A stretch of 64,000 bases of DNA from Carallia brachiata (Eukaryota; Streptophyta; Magnoliopsida; Malpighiales; Rhizophoraceae), in assembly GCA_021464245.1 (NCBI GenBank), contig JADCRB010000042.1, positions 2,277,914 to 2,341,913 on the forward strand, in the 5' to 3' direction. Position numbers and translations under genes: made by a program. Each line of letters begins with the position of its first letter. Within the stretch, counting starts at the first letter, position 1. Below the pieces are notes generated by a model. The model did not search any database. It had not been told where the DNA came from and saw nothing but the letters and a program-made list of their open reading frames with translations. This document shows, in pieces, positions 39,064 to 51,877 of this stretch.

Positions 39064-42000
39064 TGTGTGTGTGTATCTATATATGCTGTGGCTAATTTAA
39101 TGACCACCCCAAAAATGTTTGTTGCTTACAACATAAATGAAAATTAAAAAAGCAACAGACCAATTCCTGTATGTCCATCATCATAATATTAGCTAGAGTA
39201 AATGTCTTCTCGCCCATAGGCATTACAGAGTATACAGGCCTTTACGCTTTGATCAAAGGGTCTAAAGTTACAGCCCGTTATCACAATTGCAATTGTGATT
39301 GCAATGGTGTCCGCAATATTGCCATGGCATTAGGTGCATAAATTACAACCGTGGCTTGTGTAGTTAAGATGATAAAGGAGTTTATTTTGTGTGAGAGATC
39401 AGGGCTTTAAGTTTTTACCAAATCAAATGGTAAGAGGCTAAATATGGATAGAGAAATGAAAAAGAAAAAAAAAACTTTAACAGTTACGACTTAAAACTAG
39501 CATTGTCTGACAAGAGATAGTTGGGATTTTATACCTTGCACATTAATATGGAACTGGAAGTGGCAAGTTTGTCCACATTGAAAACTGTACAAGATAGAGC
39601 GTCTAAGTGTCAACGACAACAGGGGAGCTTAATTCTTGTAACTTCTCATACCCCTAATTTATGACATGTCGGATCTGAGGCAATAGAAGGTCAAGAAACG
39701 TTGCTTTCGCATAGATTCATTGCCATCATTTTGCCTCCAATAATCAGCCTCCAATTATGTGCCATGTGTTATTTTCTTTTCTGAAGGAAAAGATTTGACA
39801 GTTTTACTTTAATAATTTTAAAATAAAAATTAAATTATATGAATAATTAGATAATTAAATTTATGAAATAATAAATAAATTATTACATACCGTTAGATGA
39901 AATTATATTACTATTTATTAGTACTTATTTAAAGTCGTATAATATTATCCTTTTAGAAAATAATAGATCCATGGATAAAGGGTTAGGTATAGAGAGGAAG
40001 AGAGGGAAATGGAGAAAAAAAATAAGTTTGGCTCCAACAATTTGTTTTAAACGTATGATGTGAAAAATAGTTAATGTCAATATATAAAGGTCGAAATTTT
40101 ATATATAGCACACATATAATGAGAAAAAAGAATCGTCACACCTCGTCCGATACTCTCTCGTTCTTATATCAGTGCCTTTTATTTTTATTTTTTTTTATTT
40201 ATTTGTCTTTCCATGCATATTCAGCAATCATCTAGTATATTTTTGAAGTTTTTACATTTCCAAAAATGTTTACAAAAAGCCTTATAAAAAGTCAAGGGCC
40301 TTCAAATCTTTAGGTATATCTTTTTAGGCATATAGCAAGCCCTAGGGTACTCATGCACTTAGTATCACGGCTGCACTGCACTAGCCACGGTTCACTTAAT
40401 GTGCATTAAATTCTGTGAATTCTCCTCTCCCTCTCCCTCAAGTTTCCAGTTTTTTTTTTTTTTTTTAATATCAGTAATAGGATTATTTCAGAATATTTTT
40501 ATGGAAAGTTTTATGACCCAAATGTTATCACAAAATTTCATTCTTAAAGTATATCATCGATGAAATATTGAACAATTAATGCAACAAAACACATGATTTG
40601 AGATCAAGTTTGTCATGTTTAGTGTATAGAGAATTACCCATTATTTCTTTTGGTGCCAAAAGAAAAACTCCAGCCTTAATACAGCCAATCACATTGATCT
40701 TCATCTTCAATGCGGGTCTGCATAATGAATCTCTACGAGTACAGAACTTATAGGCTGATTCCCATAGATGAAAACTGGATTTTAAGAGATTTCTAAAGAT
40801 ATATAAATGTTTATGTACTAAGGAAGTTGAATAGCCCGATTGAGTTCCCCAATAATGGGCCACTTATTCTCAAGGGTCTAGTCCTACACAACACATGATT
40901 GAAATGCACTAACAAAATTATGGTTAGGTACGTGCAAGATTCACGTTCGGTGTCCCCTATGCTTCAACGTGAAGGGGATGAGAGCTATCAGTGCTATCCT
41001 CATAATGAGGGAGGTTAAATCATGACGTTAATTGGTAACTTCGACTTCGACTCATAGGACAATGATGATTCTTCAACCTCTTCTTTTTGCTGTAAAAAGA
41101 AATAAAAATAAAAATATAAAACTCTATCACAGTATACTTACTGCCTGAAAATCGTATACAGGATTTCCAACACATTGTATGTTGGATCAATGTTCTAATC
41201 GGAATCGGAGGAGACTTTTTTTTTTTTTTTTTTTGGTTAATGGAGGAGATATATATTTGCCAAGTAAGAGTAAAAAATGAGAGAAGAATGGGGTCAGTCT
41301 GTATATTAAAACCCATGGCCCAAAGTGTCTCTCTTTCAACAAGTCCAAGATTCCTGGAAGTGCATCAAAATCTCCCAGCCCACCAAAACCCACAAAAACA
41401 GCACCACTAATGGCTTGGGGCGCCAGTCTCTTAAAGAGAACTTCAGTTATTAAAACCTTAGATTTTCATTTTTTATATTTTAGATTTTAATCTTGAAAAA
41501 GGAGTATAGGATTTATGGGATGGATATAACTACTCTTTTATATAGCTAACAGCTTAATTAACATTTTAATGAAAAAATAATAATCAATATGGGACAAAAT
41601 AATAATAAATATAACTTGGGGTGCCACTCAGCTCTCGCTGGGTTGTAAATTGTTGGGCTTCGGCACATGGCTTATAAACGATATAGTTGACCCAAAAGAA
41701 TAAGGATAATACTGTGATTAGATAAGGTTGATAGATCGGATCAGAATGAACATCAAACTTTTAGCTGAATTTCCTGTGTTTTCACAATGACAAGTGTTTC
41801 TTCAAACCGCAATTAAATTTTCGACAAGTAATAATTAACTCATAACGTAATCATGAATAAAACATTCCAAACACAAGTTCAGATCATGTAGCCAATTGAT
41901 AAAATAAGATATACGCATATACATTAATGTACCGTCCGGCCTGCTTTTCAGTGGCTCAATTTCCACTAACATAAGGATCCAAATTTCCCACCCCCCCGCA

Positions 42001-42270
42001 CCGAAAAAATGATCCCATTTGGCAATGAAATGAGCATCGTTATGTCCCAATTCCTGCACTTTGAGGAAAAGGATTTAAATTTAAGCACTAAAATTATGTA
42101 AAAATGTACAACTACGCATGAAACATAGAGTATGATACATGATTATATGGTTACAGCAAAGTTTGAACGGAATTTGATGGTACATAGAACATCAAAGTCA
42201 CAGAAGATATATACAAACAATTTGTAGAAAGAAAAGTCCAAGAAAATTCACAGCATCAACTTTTACAAAA
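38648..42270. other. Intergenic DNA, no gene recognised
   Basis: Contains a short island of mixed composition (38690-39020) with a short ORF that resembles nothing known, a GT microsatellite, poly-T runs and scattered open frames below 100 codons. The last part (about 42100-42270) probably includes the 3' untranslated region of the minus-strand PIRL gene. Confidence 0.45.
39030..39074. repeat. (GT)n microsatellite
   Basis: About 22 TG/GT units interrupted once (gtatgt), followed by tctatatatg. Likely length-polymorphic. Confidence 0.92.
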
Positions 42271-44798
42271 TTATGTACAGGAAACTCTGAGAAGCCATGA
42301 GATCAATAAAATATCACAGCAGTTGTCCAGATATGGATCTCTTGGAGCTTTTTCTCCACCCAGATATCCCGAAATGCCTTGAGAAACCCCCGTCACCAAG
42401 TTATTCAACCAGGAGGCGCCCCATCCCAGCCATTTAGATTGCGGTTGTTGCTGGTTTGCGTCTTGCATGCTCCTCTGCTGTTCATCAGCAATCATATCCC
42501 GCCACGCTTTTGCCATAAACTCCCTGAGAGCTTCAATCCCCTTATTCACACGTCCTTTGGAGGAACGATGAGTGGATTTCATCCAGGTTGAGCTTACTTA
42601 GATTTTGAAGCCTACAAAATGAGTAAGGAAGAACTCGTATTTGGTTGTTACTCAGATCAAGCTCCCTGAGGTTGGTTAGATCACCAATTGTTTCGGGAAG
42701 CTCAGTAAAGTCACTGAAGTTGCTGCTCACATTAAGGACTTCCAGAGTTATCAATCTCCCAATTGCATGTGGCAGGCCGCGGAGCTCATTAAAGTGAGCA
42801 TCCAAATATCTCAAAGATTTCATTTCGCAGATAGACTGCGGAAGGAAACAGATCTTATTCAGCTGGATAGAAAGCCTTTCAAGATTCATCAGTCCATACC
42901 CAATATTCTTCGGCAAAGACATCAAGTTGTTGAAGCTTGCATCCAGCTCAACCAATGAACTAAAACAGAGTTCAAACGTACTTTCTTAAAATTAAAGAGC
43001 ATGAAGAAACCAGAAACCAAAGAAATTTATTCCTTCTAAGTATGAAAGTAGATAAGGTAAGAAAAGCAATCAACTAATGAATATCACACCTGCAAAGCGC
43101 AATGCTTTCTGGAAGGGCTTTCAACTTGTTTCCAGAGACATTCAGGACCTTAAGCTTACGCAACAATCCTATTGAATCCGGCAGCAACTCTAGCATATTA
43201 GAAGATATGTCAAGCTGCTCAAGCAATTCAAGTCCTGCTATCGAATCAGGAAGGACCTGTTATCCCAGACATTTGAATGAGATATTAATCAGATAAAAGA
43301 GGAAAAAAAATCCTAATTAAGCTATTTCTCAATTCACTAAATAATATCCAGCAGCCACATGAACCACAATCTGAGATTCTTCAATTCCCGAGTTACCAAG
43401 GACGCCGGAGGCTTGTGAATTTGTTCCACAGGCTGCAGCAGGTTCTCACTCATGTAAGACTATCAATCAATGAATTTACAACTTTTTGATTCAATAACTA
43501 TTAATGCATAGTTTAGCCAATGTCCTCAATTGCTTTTTCTTTAATTGATTGTTATAAATCAAAAACGAAGTTTAGGCCATATAAATCTAACGCAATCTGC
43601 CACTCAAAAACTATTATGTTCCCAAAAATGGTAAGATAGCATTTACCAAGTACAACCCACGTAAAAGACTTCATCAGATAAAAAACATTACAGCGATGAT
43701 GGAGTCAACAGTGTAAGAGAACTTGACTACAGTTGGAAGTAAATCCACATTCTATCGTAAGTTTGCAAAACACAGCTTAAAGTAACAAATTCTTCCAGTG
43801 AGATTTTTTTGGAAATAATCTAATCCAATCCAAACAGCAAAGTCCCTCAACTTTGCCTCACACTAGCCAAAGCAATTCCAATAAACTCCACGACAGCATA
43901 AAATAGAATAAAGCAATTTACATATCTAATTCATTGTAACCAAGCAAGTAAGAGACCAACTCTATAATTCACTCTGACCCCTTAATTGGACATTAACTAA
44001 GACTCCAGAACGCAATCAACAAAACAAATTCTAACTAAATTTCTCAAAATTTGCACTACAATCTTATCACTTTATTCTTTGATAAATCAAGTAGAGGAAA
44101 CTTAGTTGGGCTAAGTAGGATAGTCATAATTCATAGCAAAAGGAACTGTGATCTCAAGCATTCACTGTGTACGCTAATCGGTAGCTCAAAATATACATGA
44201 CCTGTAACTGATTGTGAGAGAGATTAAGCAGAAACAACCCATGAAGAGTACCAAAGGCCTCAGGGATCAAAGTCAACTGACGGCCAGAAAGATCCAATCT
44301 TTCCACAACCCCACCACTCTGTGCTTCTTTCAGTACAGCAACAACCTCCTCATTAACTTGACTGCCCTCTATTTCTCTCGCAACAACCTCTCTATAAGCC
44401 CCAACAAGCCTCTCTTCCACATCCCTCAACTGCCTCTCATGTTCCTCATAAATTCCCTCCAATCTCACCGCCGCCCTGTATATCTCCACCTCCTTCTCCT
44501 CCTCCCTTCCGCCACCGCCTCCACCACCAGCACCACCCAGTTCTTGGACTTGGGTCATCCTGGATCGAGCCGTGGATACCACATCTGGGTCGGGTCGGGG
44601 GCCCAGGGCTCTGAGGAGAGCATGGGTCTGGGTGAGGCTGGTGGGGATGACTTGGGTTAGTAAAGATGCGACTTTTGGGTTGTTCAGGTGGGGAAATTGG
44701 GTCAGTGCAATTCGCTCGACTTCTGGGTTCGGTGGGTTCGAGCTTTGATCAATTTGTGATAGGAGATGGGAGAGAATCGGGAATTCTTTTGGATCCAT
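42271..44798 (-). pseudogene. PIRL: PIRL-type intracellular LRR gene with broken 3' coding end
   Basis: Exons on the minus strand: 44202-44798, 43090-43256 and a last exon from 42959 down, joined by GT-AG introns in frame. Residues 1-165 give the PIRL N-terminal region (MDPKEFPILSHLLSQI, a poly-Gly run, a likely coiled coil). Ten LRRs of the LxxLDLSxNxLxxLP type follow, the class called plant intracellular Ras-group-related LRRs; PIRL1/3/9 are closest from memory. After LSKLNLD the frame is lost: conserved NPLIVPP is in a second frame, and the GVYW-like GIEALREFMAKAW is in a third. Each shift fits one missing base, near 42577-42579 and 42547-42551. A third possible loss lies close to the expected C-terminus. 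As it stands the product would stop at about 393 residues. Real decay and assembly error cannot be separated here. Confidence 0.85.
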
Positions 44799-46929
44799 TG
44801 CTTGTAAGAAGTACCTGAAGTTGCACGGAGAAGAAAGAAGATCTCTTTAAGACGAGACCCAACAACTTCTGTTCTGATCACCAAAATTCTAGAAAGTACC
44901 AGAGAAACGAAATTGGTCTATGACTTCCACAGTCTTTTTTTTATTTTTATTTTTTTTTCCCTCTTAGAATTAACCACCCAACTGTAAATAAATAAAACAC
45001 CACCACATAGGTATAGTGTTTAGAGAGTTTTCATAATTATTATATATATGATATTATAAATTAATAAAAAAAATTATGTAATGTATTATAAAAAAATTAT
45101 ATGATATATAATTAATTATTAAAAAAAAAATTTTTAATAACTTATTACAACATATTAAAAAAAAAATATAACATATAATTAATCATTAAAAAATAAAAAT
45201 ATTTTTACACATTATATAATTTTTTTAATATGTATAACTTTTTTTTGTTATGCTGTATATATAACTATAAAAATTTATTAAGAGTACAACGAACTTAAAA
45301 TTCCCTTTATAAATAGGGAACTGTTACAATAGATGATGAAAGATAGATTAATTGGAGCTAACTGTTCCTAACTGCTAGAATCGAGGATATTAATGATCAA
45401 TGTGGTTTTTTATTTTTTTTCTAATTAGGCCAAAGACTTATTGGTGGCAAATCAGGGGTGATGTAAATCATAAAAAACCACCCTAACCTGACATAATTAA
45501 ATAAATTACAAAAGTATAAATAATAGAATTAGAGGATGTAATTTTTTTATGACACATCATCATGTTATTTTGCAAATTAAAACCAAGCATTCAGACCGAC
45601 ACGCCAAAAGCTAAGCTGTAAGACCACAGGCTCGCATATATATTCTCATCTATAAAATTTATGTCATTTTTTTTTAAGTGTGAGGACTGGACATGTTTTC
45701 GAATTGCACTGAGGCTATAGATAATAAGATTAAAAAAAACAAAAACGAAATCACCGCATTACAGCGTCCATTTCTACACCGTCTAAGCGCTAAGACTCTA
45801 TTCACAGTTCAGTTGGTAATTTTTGACATTGTGTCACGCTTGTGTATGGTTAGTTTGACTATTTTATATGTAAATTATTTGTATTAATGTATTTTCTTAC
45901 TTTAAATAGATGCTCTTGATACTTTAACATCGACTTTATTTACAAATTTATCTCAAATTAATACAACATTTTCATTTTGGGTAAAAAAAAAAAGTACTAA
46001 GACTCTCTTTACTGTGAAGGACTGAAAATGTTTTTTAATTGCATTGAGACTGTTCTCATAATACAAACTTGCACATATGGCATTGCTTAGTTCATTTTGG
46101 TATCTAATTGCGATGAAATATATAACTTCTCCTAAGCCGGTTCCTCGATTCACTGTACTGCAAACACTCTAAAAACTTTATCAACTCCCCTTCTCCCCCG
46201 TGACTCGTGAGACGCAGTGAATAATTATTTTGGATAAATAAATATTTCCACTGGTAATTTTTATTGGTTAAAGAACAGGCTTCCTCAAACCTGCTATATT
46301 CCAGGTTATGGGCTAGCTTCTTGGTGGTTTATGCAGGACTGGAAGTGTGCTTTTCTTTTTCTTTTTTTTTTTTCTCCTCTTGAATTTAATATCAACTAGT
46401 TTCTAAATACGTGCAATGGCAAGGTTTTTTAATTTATGCGATATATGAGAACTTTAACGTCAACAACAATTTTTTTTTTTAACTTTAAAAGAAAAGAGAG
46501 ATAATAAATATTTATAATTCTAACCGAAAAAAAATGCTAAAGATAAAGGTTACAAAGATAACCATTTTGTTCTCAGTCTAATCCCTTCTCTCTCAATCTC
46601 AAAGTATATCAATTTTATTTAAATCGCTTTATTTTACTACTATAATAAATTTTCTATAAAAAAAAAAAATATTTTTACAGGAGATTTTTAAATATAATTC
46701 ACTTATCGTCTTAAATTTTAAGCCTATATGATGTTAAATCACGGTGAGTTATATTGTTAAATTAGAAATTCCCCATAAATCTTCTATCAAAATTTTTATT
46801 AGTCTTTTTTTATTAATTGGGGGAGATGTAGTTGAGAAGTTTTAGGAGAGTGAGGGGGTAAGAAATAGGGTTATTTAAAAATAAAGATTAAGAAGACTAC
46901 TGTTGCATGTTTTTATAGGTACGGAATTG
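44799..46929. other. Intergenic DNA, no gene recognised
   Basis: Includes the promoter of the minus-strand PIRL gene, in which no clear TATA box stands out. 45015-45290 is almost pure A/T, perhaps a decayed MITE. A diverged direct repeat occurs at 45677-45728 and 46012-46061 (shared gactg, atgtttt, aattgca, tgag). Confidence 0.45.
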
Positions 46930-49830
46930 CTGACCTTTTTTTTTTTTTTCTCCCTATTGAAGCCGCTAGTCCAACAGGTAGGAAGAGAAGATCAGGTGAG
47001 CTCGTTGTTTGTTGGATTGATGCAGATGTTAAAATAGCTTTTTCATCTTTTACTTCGACACTTTTGACAGTAATGGTGGGATATATGACATCACCGGTAT
47101 AGAGTTTTTTTTTCTACTAAATATTGATATTCAAAAATTGTATTAAATATTTAACTTTTGTCAAATTCTTTATAGAAGAGAGCTATCTAATGTTATTTTT
47201 TTATTATAAAATTTAAATTTAAATTTTATTTACAAGAAATTGACTCTTTCGCTCACGCCAACGGTCACTGTTTGCATCGAATTTTATCTAACTGTTTGGT
47301 TGTCACTTCGTACAGATTGAGTTTTATCAAATTTTACATTACTCCTCTCAAGGAAAGTAAGCCTTTATTGTTTTTTCTTTTCAAACGACAAAAAAAAATA
47401 TGAATTATTAATGTGTCAGCCGTTTTAGAATTCATTTATTTCTATTGTCATTCTATCTCTTTTATAAAAAAAATACTTACTATCTAAATATTATTGAATT
47501 TAAACGTGAGTTTAAAAATGACTCTCTCATATCGATTACAATATTAATAAGTTTGAAATTATATTACCCGCACATAAGTCAATTGGCAGTAAAAAAAAAA
47601 AATTACTTTCATTACACGGGTAAGACTCGAACTTAAGTTAGACATAAAAAAAAGTACACTGAATTAATAAGACTATCACCTCGAGTTATAACTTCTTTTT
47701 CCTTTTAATATATGGCTCATAGGTGATTTGCATGAAAATAAATGAATGGAGTCAGTTGTTTTCTTTTTTTTTTGGTAAATTTTTTTTTTTAAAGAGTTGA
47801 TAAAGGCCAATACTTATATTTTTCATTTTTGTAATAACTTCTAGATTATCGTAGGATGCAACTTCAAAGTTTACAGGCTGATAAGTCAGCTACACGCAAC
47901 GATTGACGCTGAGAGCGTAACGGGTGCAGAAATGAGGAATCAATGGTCCATTCTTGACTACACCATCCAGCCGGCGTTGGGGTCTTCACTTCTATGGCTG
48001 GTGCTGAAAGACTCAACCAGCAGAACAAGAATAGCAAGTTAATAGTTTTTTTTTTTATTTTAATTTTTCTGTTTGGTTTTATTTCTGGGAAACAAAGGAA
48101 TTATTTGTACTTTTAGTTCTGGTTCATTTGTCCAATTTTTATTTCATGGGTAATTTGTATCTAAATTTCAAAGGCTTTCTTTTTCTCCAAGTAACAGAGT
48201 ATCTTAATTAACTTTGTCTAAAATTCCTTGTAGACATGTCAAACAGGCTAAGGGGCCAGTGGGCCGGTGCAGCCTCCCGGCCTAGTTCGGCATGGGCCAT
48301 ACTTGACACAACCCGCATTATATAGTATTGAACTCAAATTAACCATGGCCAGTGATAGGATCTAGGTTGGGCCTATATCATCTTATCCATAGGCCAAGTT
48401 AAGTACGGCACGTGATGAGTTAGAGTTTAGGCACGACACGAACCCAAACATAGCACGATCTCGGGCACGGAGTTCAATACGACCCAAGTACGAGCCTTTT
48501 TAAAAGTGAGTTTAAAATTAAGGTGAAAAAATGTAAACAATAAGATTTGAGCTATGGTTTATGACAATAAAAATACCAAAAGTAATAATTTATATATTTT
48601 CTCTATTAGTAAAATTTATTTAATAGAAAAGAATATATCGCTATTTCATAATTTTTTCTTTATTTTTTTTAAATCATAATTATAAAAGTTAAAGACAATA
48701 TTTATATAATATATTTATTTAAATTTCAACGCAAAACTATATATGGTCTATTGATACTTATTCAAACAGTTTAAATTATTTTATTTATATTAAAATATTT
48801 TATATTTTTAATAAAAATTGAAATAAAAATTAAGATGAATTATTACTTGTATAATATCACTATGAATTAGAGAAAATTTTTATTTGTACTTAAAAAAATT
48901 ATTAGTAAAGGTCATAAAATAGTCGTAAGCAGCCTAAACACGATTAAAAAGGAATTATGCGATTCGATTTAATCAAGATTAATTGTCTAAGCACATCACA
49001 GTTTAGGCACGGCACAGTGAGTTGCCAAACACACCACGGTGAACGGCCTAGGCATTGCATGATGAACGATTCAGGTACGCACTACACGAGTTCATAGTGT
49101 TTGAACTTATGAATCGTGTCAGACTCATTATCCAAATTTCAAAGCACGACACAGTACGACACAAAAGATGAATAGGCTATGCTGCTAACATTGACAACTT
49201 CAGGTTAGTCCATAATTAATTAAGTGGTAATTAAGTTACTCCATGTCAAAAAAGAGCACAAATTTTGCTTCTTTTCTTTTTTTGCATTTTTTTTGAAAAA
49301 AAAGTTAGTGTTCCGACTGTTTGTGTTCTCAGTTTTGTTCTAGGTTTTGTCTAAGTTGAAATTGAGACTGTTATTTTTAAAACGAAAATTGATATTTTTG
49401 AAATTATTATTTTTATATTTAAAAATATTAATTTTTGTTTCAAAAATAACATTCGCAATTTTTTACAAGACAAAATCTAAAACAATTCACTCAAAATATA
49501 TAACTGTATATTTTTTTTTTTTTGGTATTTGTGATTACAACGCTGGAATTGGTAGGTCGTTGGTATGCTGACAACTTCACATTAATCCATAATTAATTAA
49601 ATTATCAGAAAAGAGCACCCTTTTTACTTCTTGTCTTTATTTTTTCCTGCCTTTTTTTTTTCCAACACCCCCTGAGCAGATTTTGTTCTGTCGAAGGCCC
49701 CGCAACCACTAAAACGCTTCGCGCCTCCAGAGTCATCCGGTTAATAGTCAGAATGTTTCATTACACTGTACTGGGAATAGTTAAGCCAGAATATTATTTA
49801 CACCATTTATCCTTTTTCCTAAAGGAAGTT
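46930..49830. repeat. Segmental duplication, copy A
   Basis: Matches copy B (51878-53415) in the same order along its length. Shared landmarks include gctagtc near 46966, cagattgagtttt near 47313, gagcgtaacggg near 47912, ccattcttgactacaccatc near 47949, ttttatttcatg near 48137 and ccataattaattaa at 49209 and 49588. Copy A has an extra insertion at about 48233-49200 and some 170 extra bases at about 47060-47230. No intact gene is encoded. A 66-codon open stretch (47845-48042, + strand, includes NFKVYRLISQLHATID) spans the best conserved part but is broken in copy B. Confidence 0.75.
48233..49200. mobile_element. About 1-kb insertion in duplication copy A, rich in ggcacgacac motifs
   Basis: Present in copy A and absent at the corresponding site of copy B (about 53015). 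It begins gacatgtcaaacaggctaag and ends, on the opposite strand, with a similar tgtcaatgttagcagcat...gcct, so the ends look like degenerate inverted repeats. Both ends are rich in ggcacg/cacgac words (for example 48404-48476 and 49008-49165) while the middle is AT-rich. It encodes no transposase. Probably a non-autonomous DNA element; the exact ends are uncertain. Confidence 0.55.
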
Positions 49831-51237
49831 TGGGATCATGATTCATATGGGTAAATACCTGTAGATTGTCATTACTTCCTCCAAATGCCATGGCAGGTGA
49901 ATTTAGAACATACATTGTCAGAAGGGAATTGCTGCACGGATTTTCTAGTTAAAATTGGTGTTAAAAGCAATGACTCAATGACAATTCGGGATAAGCCCCG
50001 ATTGAGCTGATTCCGCTTCTAAAAGCTGACATGATTGGAGTGGTCTTACTGAGAGGTGCAGTCACATAAAAATATTTTATTGTAATTTTAAGTTTCTGTT
50101 TAATTCACTTTTTTTTCTTTTATGCATAAAAAAATATATCTTTTTTCAGCTTTAATATCAATTATTTTATTGCTAAAATATTTATCTGAGCCTCGTCTAA
50201 GATTTTTACCGCATATTTCGGTGTTAAAGTGTTCACAAAAGGACAGGTAATTAACTGAAGAAGTGTTGAAGCGTTCAACAAAAGAATTAACAATGTGAAT
50301 CCTTTTGTTGCTAAACTTGTGGCTAAATGAAGTGTTCAAGAAGCCAGCTGCAACCCCTATAGAGAAGCTAAGTGTTCAACTTTGTTGCTAAAAGTGTGGC
50401 TAAAGAAGCGTTCGATTTCAAATTAGCGATAGGATATGGCAGTTTTATCATCTAGCTCTTAGGTCCTTTTAGAGATTATCAAGGATAACTGCAATTGAAT
50501 TTGTCTTTCGCTTAAATTTGTGATGATGTAATTATCGTAAAACTTTATATATACATTGAAGTTTATGATCAACAATGGCAGGCTGAATTCTTTTTCAAAA
50601 ATCCTCTCTTTCTCCCATTATTTTCATGTTTCTTGTTAGTTTGCTCCTGAAATCCAACTAGAGTGACCAAACCAAAAACTCTAAGATAAAAGCTTGCTAA
50701 TGTTATTTATCCAGTTGAAAAACTGTAAGTATTCCGGATATTTTTGTTTCAGACGATATCTCAATTAAAATTAAGATTGATATTTTTAAAATAAAAAATT
50801 ATATTTTTAAATATTTATTAATTTTTTATTTTAAAAATTATTAATTTTATTTTAAAAATACTAATGTGATTTCAATTATGGCATTATCCAAAACAAAAAT
50901 ATTCAGAATACGTGTGTTTGCTCTATTCAGTTATAGTCTCCAGCCAAACCGGTAACCTGTAACTGAGAAACTGTCCGCACTTCTTCAACTACTGCGTTTT
51001 CAGGGTACAAAGGGCCTGATGTGCTGGATATAGGCATAGTCTTCAGTTGGAGTATATGAGATAATAATTATATTTAGCCCATATTTCTTTGTAGTGGTTG
51101 AAAAGGATTCCAATAGTTTCCAAGTTATGTAGTGTACCGGTCTGGCTGGTAGATTACAGCTAATTTGATAGTACAACAGGCATGTGTGCAAGCAAATCCT
51201 GACCACCGTTGCATGCATGGGCAGACACGGAACCTTG
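49831..51237. other. Spacer between the duplicated blocks, no gene recognised
   Basis: Contains two imperfect copies of tttgttgctaaa-(c/a)-gtggctaaa with agtgttca/agcgttcg (about 50305-50338 and 50382-50414). Short minus-strand frames here resemble nothing known. Confidence 0.45.
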
Positions 51238-51601
51238 GGTGCGTTTGTTGTGCGATAAAAAGAGACGAGAGAAAGAAAAATATAATTATTATTATATTTT
51301 TTTTTAATATTTTTTTTCTCACTCTTTTATACCATTCTAAATAATTTTATTTTCTCTCCACATTTTCTATCACAAATGACTATTTATTTTTCTTTCATTA
51401 TACTTTCTTTCTCTTCATTTTTTTATCACTCCAAATAATTTTATTTTCTCTTTATTTTTTCTCTCACAAATTACTATTCATTTTTTTTTCACCATACTTT
51501 TCTTCACTTCATTTTCTCTACCACTCCAAATAATTTATTTTCTCTTATTTTCTTTTCTTTTCTCCTCATTTTTTTCCTTCCACTCACTCCAAACACACTG
51601 T
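51238..51601. mobile_element. Probable MITE with internal 95-bp tandem repeat
   Basis: The left end (ggtgcgtttgttgtgcga) and the right end on the opposite strand (gtgtgtttggagtgagtgg) are similar inverted sequences of the kind found at hAT-type MITE ends. Inside, the word ca(c/t)tc(c/t)(a)aataattt recurs at 51332, 51427 and 51522, a 95-bp period over roughly two and a half units. Whether it is one element with an expanded middle or nested copies is unclear. Confidence 0.5.
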
Positions 51602-51877
51602 TAGTGTTAGTTCTAGTGGAGGGAATTTTATATATTTAAATTAAAATTTTCAATCCTTAATAAAATTTTGTGGTGACAACCAAAATTTTTCGGTGAGGAT
51701 ATAAATTAAAATTCTAATTACTTGACATATTAAATTTTAATTTTACATTTTCTCCACAATTGATCATGTAGATTTGCCCTCATTGCATGTTTTATATTAA
51801 GGAATTTCTGCCTTTTTGAGCACTTCTTTAGCCACACGTTTCTTGACAATTGTCAATATCCTGGTCGTCTTTGTCTG
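51602..51877. other. AT-rich spacer
   Basis: Short AT-rich stretch between the MITE-like element and duplication copy B. No feature recognised. Confidence 0.4.
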
